DNA of 17,748 nt, from assembly GCA_902493345.1 (NCBI GenBank), contig CABUPM010000050.1, positions 1 to 17,748 of the forward strand, given 5' to 3'. Both the position numbers and the translations under genes were made by a program. The notes beneath the pieces are model-generated. The model saw nothing but the letters and a program-made list of their open reading frames with translations, did no database searches and was not told where the DNA came from. The stretch is from an uncultured Eubacteriales bacterium. GTDB taxonomy: Bacteria; Bacillota; Clostridia; Lachnospirales; Bianqueaceae. Positions 13,561 through 17,748 of the stretch are shown piece after piece; the stretch's first letter is position 1; each line of letters starts with the position of its first letter.

Positions 13561-14685
13561 ATGGGAAAATATCCGGAGAAAAAGGTTAACAATCAGTGGT
13601 ACAAGAAGGTCTCAGACAGTGTGATGGCGCGTAATCCCCTCCTGAACAAGGTGTGGGCGTACGAATACGGTGTGATCTGGAATGGTATGGAAGGCGTATG
13701 GCGTCTCACAAGGGAGCAGAAGTATTTTGATTACATTAAAAATAGTGTAGACAGCTTCATGAATGAAGATGGTACACAGATCCGCGGTTATAAGCGGGAA
13801 GCCTACAATGTGGATCTGGTTAATAACGGCAAGCAGATTCTGATGCTCTATGCCGAAACCGGGGAAGAAAAATATAAGACAGCAGCCGACATGCTGCGGG
13901 ATCAGTTCCGTGAACAGCCCAGAACCTCGGAGGGCGGCTTCTGGCATAAGCAGATCTATCCCTGGCAGATGTGGCTGGATGGAATCTATATGGCGTCTCC
14001 TTTCCTGGCAAGATACGGCGCGATGTTCCACGAGCCTGAGCTTCTGGATGATGTGGCCAATCAGGTCAAAACCGTGTATAAGCATACAGTGGATCCGGCG
14101 ACAGGACTTTGTTATCACGCCTGGGATGAAAAGCATGAACAGTTCTGGTGCAATCCGGCGACCGGCTGTTCCCCACATTTCTGGGGCCGCGCGATGGGAT
14201 GGTATATGGCCGCGATCGTGGATATTCTGGATTACCTGCCGGAGGAGCATAAGGACCGTCCGGAGATCATCCGGATCTTTAATCAATGCACGGAAGCGCT
14301 TTTCCGAGTGCAGGATCCGGAGAGGCTCTGCTGGTATCAGGTACTGGATCAGGGGGACCGTCCGGGCAATTATATCGAAGCGTCCGCATCCTGCATGTAT
14401 GTATATGCGTTTGCCAAGGCACTGCGCAAGGGATATCTGCCGGATTCCTATAAGGAGCGAGTGAAAGAGACTTACGCGGCATTGATCCGTGAATTTGTCG
14501 AGGAGACACGGGACGGCCTGGTCAATGTCAATAAGATCGTACAGGTCTCCGGACTCGGCGGAGCGGGCAAGAGGGACGGTTCCTTTGCGTATTATATGAG
14601 CGAGCCAATTGTTGCAAATGACGGTAAGGGTGTAGGAGCCTTTATCGGGGCCAGTCTGGAAGTGGAAGAACTGATGGAGAGGTAA
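13561..14685 (+). CDS. GH105 unsaturated rhamnogalacturonyl / uronyl hydrolase (YteR-like)
   Basis: The 374-aa protein is a complete GH105 (alpha/alpha)6 barrel. This family hydrates the C4-C5 double bond of unsaturated uronic acid at the non-reducing end of lyase products, such as rhamnogalacturonan disaccharides, and so releases the sugar. Key positions line up with YteR at a constant offset: Asp85, WLDG with Trp138 and the general acid Asp140, His186 in CYHAWDE, and WGRAMGW (208-214). No signal peptide is seen, so it should act in the cytoplasm. The ATG at 13561 lies six bases after GGAGG; an upstream TTG at 13555 is within the SD spacing. It is the first gene of a four-gene operon with an oxidoreductase, an amidohydrolase and ung, the next gene starting 5 bases downstream. 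Confidence 0.93.
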   Translation: MGKYPEKKVNNQWYKKVSDSVMARNPLLNKVWAYEYGVIWNGMEGVWRLTREQKYFDYIKNSVDSFMNEDGTQIRGYKREAYNVDLVNNGKQILMLYAETGEEKYKTAADMLRDQFREQPRTSEGGFWHKQIYPWQMWLDGIYMASPFLARYGAMFHEPELLDDVANQVKTVYKHTVDPATGLCYHAWDEKHEQFWCNPATGCSPHFWGRAMGWYMAAIVDILDYLPEEHKDRPEIIRIFNQCTEALFRVQDPERLCWYQVLDQGDRPGNYIEASASCMYVYAFAKALRKGYLPDSYKERVKETYAALIREFVEETRDGLVNVNKIVQVSGLGGAGKRDGSFAYYMSEPIVANDGKGVGAFIGASLEVEELMER

Positions 14686-14690
14686 ATACT

Positions 14691-15770
14691 ATGGAAAAAA
14701 CGAGAATCGGAATCGTCGGAACCGGTTGGAGAGCAGGTTTCTTCTTAAGAGCGGCCAAGATGCTGCCGGAGCTCTTTGAAGTCGTGGGTATCGCGTATCA
14801 CTCGGAGTCCAGCCGTGAGAAAGCGGCGCAGTGGGGTTATCCGGTGTTTGATTCGTATGTGAAGCTGGCGCAGGAGGCCAAGCCGGACTATATGATCGTT
14901 TCGGTTTCCCGCAAGGGCGGCGCTGCCAGAGGTATCGTGGAAGAGTTGGCACAGCTCGGAATGCCGGTATTGATGGAAACTCCGCCGGCAGATACATTGG
15001 AGAATCTGATCGATTTTTACAAAAAGTGCGCTACAGCCAAAATTCAGGTAGCGGAGCAGTATCAGTTCCAGCCGATGATCGCGGCCAGAATCGCGGTGGC
15101 GAATTCCGGACAGCTGGGCAATGTCTACCAGAGCCGGTATCAGCTGCCCAATGGGTATCATTCTATCAGCGTACATCGTAAAACCCTGGGGGTCGGTATG
15201 GCACTGCCCAAGGTATGGGGAACGCAGTATGAGCATGACCGGATGAGTGCGCCCGGCCGCGGCGGAGACCCTGAGGCCGAAGAGATGGTGCATGTGAAGC
15301 AGATGGTATTCCATCTGGATTATGGTGACAAGCAGGCCTTCAATGATCTGGAAGGGGATCAGTGCCGGGCATGGATCCGCAAGGAGCACTACAATATTCG
15401 CGGCGACCGCGGAGAAGTTTATGATGATGACGTATATTATATGGAAGAATACCTGACGCCGGTCCATTACCGCCTGGAACGGATGATGACCGGAGCGGGA
15501 ACCAACCTGGAGGGAGAGTTCCTGCGGGGCGTCCGTGGTCAGGAGGGATGGGTATATCTGAATCCCTTTATGCCGGCGAGAATGTTTGATGATGAAATCG
15601 CTGTTGCGACCTGCATGGTCAAGATGGCAGAATATGTGCAGGGTGGAGAAGCCTTCTACAGTCTGGCGGAGGCGATGCAGGACCGATATCTTGCGCTCCT
15701 GACCGTACAGTCAGCTCAGGAAGGACGTGTTCTTCAGGCAGAAAAACAGATATGGATGGAGGAAGCATGA
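14691..15770 (+). CDS. Gfo/Idh/MocA-family oxidoreductase lacking the EKP lysine
   Basis: The 359-aa protein has an N-terminal Rossmann fold with the dinucleotide motif GIVGTGWRAGFF (7-18), followed by the alpha/beta domain of the Gfo/Idh/MocA family, which oxidises or reduces sugars and inositols with NAD(P). At the place of the conserved catalytic motif E-K-P it reads METPPAD (95-101), so the usual lysine is Thr97. The next block is AEQYQFQP (121-128). This suggests either an unusual mechanism or a non-redox or binding role. It lies 5 bases after GH105 and its stop overlaps the amidohydrolase start (ATGA), so the three are probably coupled. A role in processing the sugar released by the operon's hydrolases is likely, but the substrate is unknown. 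Confidence 0.85.
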   Translation: MEKTRIGIVGTGWRAGFFLRAAKMLPELFEVVGIAYHSESSREKAAQWGYPVFDSYVKLAQEAKPDYMIVSVSRKGGAARGIVEELAQLGMPVLMETPPADTLENLIDFYKKCATAKIQVAEQYQFQPMIAARIAVANSGQLGNVYQSRYQLPNGYHSISVHRKTLGVGMALPKVWGTQYEHDRMSAPGRGGDPEAEEMVHVKQMVFHLDYGDKQAFNDLEGDQCRAWIRKEHYNIRGDRGEVYDDDVYYMEEYLTPVHYRLERMMTGAGTNLEGEFLRGVRGQEGWVYLNPFMPARMFDDEIAVATCMVKMAEYVQGGEAFYSLAEAMQDRYLALLTVQSAQEGRVLQAEKQIWMEEA

Positions 15771-16918
15771 TGATACTGATTCAACACGGTATGGTGTATA
15801 CCATGGAAGATGCGCCGATGCTGGCGGATGTCCTGGTAGAAGACGGCAAGATTCTTCAAGTGGCAGCGGAGATTTTCCCACAGCCGGAATGGACGGTAAT
15901 CGATGCTTCTGGTAAGAATGTATATCCGGGATTTATTGACGCGCATTGTCACCTGGGCATGATCGAAGAGGCGATCGGCTTTGAAGGCAATGACAGCAAT
16001 GAAGCCACGGATCCGATTACGCCGCAGCTGCGCGCGATCGATGGATTCAATCCGATGGACCGCGCTGTGGAAGAGGCGAAAAACGCGGGCATTACAGCAG
16101 TAGCCACCGGCCCGGGATCGGCCAATGTGATCGGCGGTCAGTTTGCTGTACTCAAAACCTGCGGCAAGCGGGTGGACAACATGATCGTCAAGGCTCCTCT
16201 GGCGATGAAGATCGCTCTTGGAGAGAACCCCAAGCGGGTTTATAACAGTAAGCAGCGTTCTCCTATGACACGTATGGCGACGGCGGCCTTGCTGCGCCAG
16301 ACTCTGACAGAAGCGAACAATTACATGCATAAAAAAGAAAAGGATCCGGAGACACCGGTAGATTTTAAGCTGGAGCCTCTGATTCCTGTCCTGAAGCGGG
16401 AGATCCCGCTCAAAGCTCACGCGCATCGTGCCGATGATATCTTTACGGCGCTTCGGATCGCCAAGGAGTTTAACGTCCGGATTACATTGGACCATTGCAC
16501 CGAGGGGCATCTGATTGCACAGGAATTGGCCAATGACAATGTCAAAGCGATTGTCGGACCTTCCTTCGGCAGCCGTTCCAAATTTGAACTGACCAATAAG
16601 ACCTTCGATACGCCCAAGGCACTCTATGAGGCGGGAATTCCTTTTGCGATCATGACTGATCATCCGGTGATCCCCTGTCAGTATCTGCCGCTATGCGCTG
16701 CGCTCTCCCATAGGGCTGGTCTGCCTGCCATAGAAGCGCTTAAGGCCATCACGATCCGTGCCGCAGAGATTCTGGAACTTGACGACCGGATGGGATCGCT
16801 GGAGACGGGAAAGGATGCCAATATCGCTATTTACGAGGGAGATCCTATGGAGGATATGACCGCGCGCTGCGTAATGACGCTGATCGATGGACAGATCGTC
16901 TATAACGGAATGGAGTAA
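15767..16918 (+). CDS. Metal-dependent amidohydrolase (imidazolonepropionase-like)
   Basis: The 383-aa protein is an amidohydrolase-superfamily TIM barrel with the usual metal ligands. They are PGFIDAHCH (54-62, His60 and His62), Lys142 in MIVKAPLAMK as a possible bridging lysine, KAHAH (216-220), LDHCTEGH (241-248) and Asp298 in FAIMTDHP. N- and C-terminal strands form the composite beta-sandwich (ILIQHGMVYTMED; DANIAIYEGDP). Members of the group hydrolyse C-N bonds in cyclic or linear amides, and the substrate here is not evident. I start at ATG 15767, which overlaps the previous stop; the ATG at 15770 is equally possible from its SD spacing of 7 to GGAGG. ung follows after 3 bases. The link with GH105 and a dehydrogenase suggests an amide-bearing or N-containing sugar, but this is speculation. 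Confidence 0.88.
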   Translation: MMILIQHGMVYTMEDAPMLADVLVEDGKILQVAAEIFPQPEWTVIDASGKNVYPGFIDAHCHLGMIEEAIGFEGNDSNEATDPITPQLRAIDGFNPMDRAVEEAKNAGITAVATGPGSANVIGGQFAVLKTCGKRVDNMIVKAPLAMKIALGENPKRVYNSKQRSPMTRMATAALLRQTLTEANNYMHKKEKDPETPVDFKLEPLIPVLKREIPLKAHAHRADDIFTALRIAKEFNVRITLDHCTEGHLIAQELANDNVKAIVGPSFGSRSKFELTNKTFDTPKALYEAGIPFAIMTDHPVIPCQYLPLCAALSHRAGLPAIEALKAITIRAAEILELDDRMGSLETGKDANIAIYEGDPMEDMTARCVMTLIDGQIVYNGME

Positions 16919-16921
16919 GAC

Positions 16922-17599
16922 ATGGCAGTTCAGTTTCATAATGATTGGCAGGAGCTTTTACTGCCGGAATTTCAGAAGGAATATTATCTGCGGCTTCGTG
17001 AATTCCTGAAGCAGGAGTACCGGACCCGCACGATTTATCCGGATATGTATGACATCTTCAACGCGATGCACTTTACGCCGTATCATGAGGTCAAGGTTGT
17101 TATATTGGGACAGGATCCCTACCATGGACCCGGACAGGCACACGGGCTTAGCTTTTCAGTTAAGCCCGGCATTGACGTGCCTCCTTCGCTGAAAAATATC
17201 TATCAGGAGCTGGCGGATGATCTGGGACTTAAGATTCCCCATACCGGTTACCTGAAAAAGTGGACGGATCAGGGAGTACTGCTGTTGAATGCGGTTCTGA
17301 CGGTACGGGCAGGGATTGCCAATTCGCACCGCGGTATGGGATGGGAGTACTTTACGGACCATATCATTGAATTACTAAACGAACGCAGTCAGCCGGTCGT
17401 CTTTATGCTGTGGGGACGCAATGCAAGAGAAAAGAAGGCGCTGATCACCAATCCGCAGCATCTGATTCTGGAAGCACCGCATCCCAGTCCCTTGTCCGCC
17501 TATCATGGATTCTTTGGATGCCGACATTTTTCCAAAGCCAACGACTTCTTACAGAGGCATGGTATGGAGCCGGTAGACTGGCAGATTGAGGATGTGTAA
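16922..17599 (+). CDS. ung: Uracil-DNA glycosylase, family 1
   Basis: The 225-aa enzyme removes uracil from DNA to start base-excision repair. It carries the family 1 motifs: GQDPYHGPGQAHGLSF (63-78, catalytic Asp65), LLLNAVLTV (120-128) and HPSPLSAYHGFFGC (187-200, catalytic His187). The length is normal for the family. Its ATG is 3 bases after the amidohydrolase stop, with GGAG about 8 bases upstream, so it seems to be the last gene of the GH105 operon. That is an odd partner for a sugar operon, and it may also be read from an internal promoter that I could not see. No GC-rich terminator follows. Confidence 0.97.
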   Translation: MAVQFHNDWQELLLPEFQKEYYLRLREFLKQEYRTRTIYPDMYDIFNAMHFTPYHEVKVVILGQDPYHGPGQAHGLSFSVKPGIDVPPSLKNIYQELADDLGLKIPHTGYLKKWTDQGVLLLNAVLTVRAGIANSHRGMGWEYFTDHIIELLNERSQPVVFMLWGRNAREKKALITNPQHLILEAPHPSPLSAYHGFFGCRHFSKANDFLQRHGMEPVDWQIEDV

Positions 17600-17626
17600 C
17601 TTTTTCTCAAAAAAGTGAAAAAGGTG

Positions 17627-17656
17627 TTGACAAGGGTCGACAAGGTGTGATATACT
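17627..17656 (+). promoter_or_regulatory. First of two tandem, probably rRNA-operon, promoters
   Basis: A perfect TTGACA (17627-17632) and TATACT (17651-17656) are spaced by 18 bases, with an A-rich upstream tract and a GC-containing discriminator (AACGCTCG). The tandem arrangement is typical of Firmicutes rrn P1/P2 promoters. A promoter for a stable-RNA unit other than rRNA is possible, because the transcribed gene lies outside the window. Confidence 0.65.
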
Positions 17657-17731
17657 AACGCTCGTGCTCGTGAGACGGAAACGCCTCAGAGCTAGTCAAA
17701 AAACTTTTTCTTCAAAAAAAGAAAAAAGGTG

Positions 17732-17737
17732 TTGACA
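17732..17737 (+). promoter_or_regulatory. -35 element of the second tandem promoter (cut by window end)
   Basis: A second perfect TTGACA lies in the same context as the first (A-rich tract, GGTG). Its -10 would fall at about 17755, outside the window, so only the -35 half can be seen. Confidence 0.6.
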
Positions 17738-17748
17738 AAGACAAGAAG

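Larger units (their letters stand above)
17600..17741 (+). repeat. Tandem direct repeat of an UP-element-like promoter block
   Basis: The block at 17600-17636 (CTTTTTC, A-rich run, GGTGTTGACAAG) recurs at 17704-17741 with few changes, 104 to 105 bases apart. Both contain an AT-rich tract upstream and GGTGTTGACAA, that is, a -35 element with an UP-like region. Between the two are the first -10 (TATACT) and a GC-rich stretch with GCTCGTGCTCGT (17660-17671). Confidence 0.75.

Noticed and set aside
17600..17623. CTTTTTC/GAAAAAG hairpin as a terminator for ung
   Set aside because: The stem is almost wholly A-T and recurs at 17704 as part of the repeated promoter block, so an UP-like element is the better reading.
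1..17748. CRISPR array, complete insertion sequence or integrase
   Set aside because: No regularly spaced repeats, no transposase or recombinase motifs and no IS-like terminal inverted repeats were seen on either strand.

Overview
The window looks like chromosomal DNA of a low-to-mid GC Gram-positive anaerobe of the class Clostridia, perhaps Lachnospiraceae. This rests on consensus sigma-A promoters with 17-bp spacing, strong Shine-Dalgarno sequences, TTG starts, a CcpA-type cre site, an MEP-pathway ispD, a rhamnogalacturonan-type glycosidase set, and a tandem UP-element/TTGACA block at the right edge typical of Firmicutes rRNA promoters. The taxon is an inference; no rRNA gene lies inside the window.

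Left part (1-3830). The 3' end of a probable GH2-type glycoside hydrolase (+) meets a minus-strand unit across a bidirectional terminator. Read on the minus strand, that unit is: promoter, tRNA-Ser(CGA), tRNA-Ser(GGA), a weak terminator, a 39-codon leader ORF overlapping an intrinsic terminator, a CorC/HlyC/CNNM-type membrane protein (DUF21 + CBS pair), and a UPF0371 (DUF1846) protein. The leader is the most interesting signal in the window. Its peptide starts with an acidic EF-hand-like MDDSDGDG, has a good ribosome-binding site, runs through both arms of the terminator, and sits upstream of a family implicated in Mg2+ transport. It looks like a translation-coupled attenuator, possibly Mg2+-sensing.

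Middle (3740-4990). A small accessory island holds an AbrB/SpoVT-type regulator whose promoter is flanked by two 19-bp near-identical palindromes, a 56-aa orphan, a relic of a phage terminase large subunit, and a 67-aa minus-strand gene of unknown function with a TTG start.

5040-8597: a three-gene ABC exporter operon (NatA-like ATPase plus two different ABC-2 permeases) with a consensus promoter. It ends in a perfect 13-bp hairpin shared with the convergent ispD.

8620-17599: a carbohydrate-utilisation locus of two divergent operons. The minus operon encodes an uncharacterised (alpha/alpha)6-type glycosidase, a GH42 beta-galactosidase and IspD. The plus operon encodes a GH105 unsaturated-uronyl hydrolase, a Gfo/Idh/MocA oxidoreductase lacking the usual EKP lysine, a metal-dependent amidohydrolase and uracil-DNA glycosylase (ung). 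Each operon has a recognisable promoter, and a near-consensus cre site lies just downstream of the minus promoter. None of the glycosidases shows an obvious signal peptide, so imported oligosaccharides (for example pectin-derived, bearing galactose and unsaturated uronic acid) are probably processed in the cytoplasm.

17600-17748: tandem promoter-like repeats, probably the start of an rRNA operon lying to the right.
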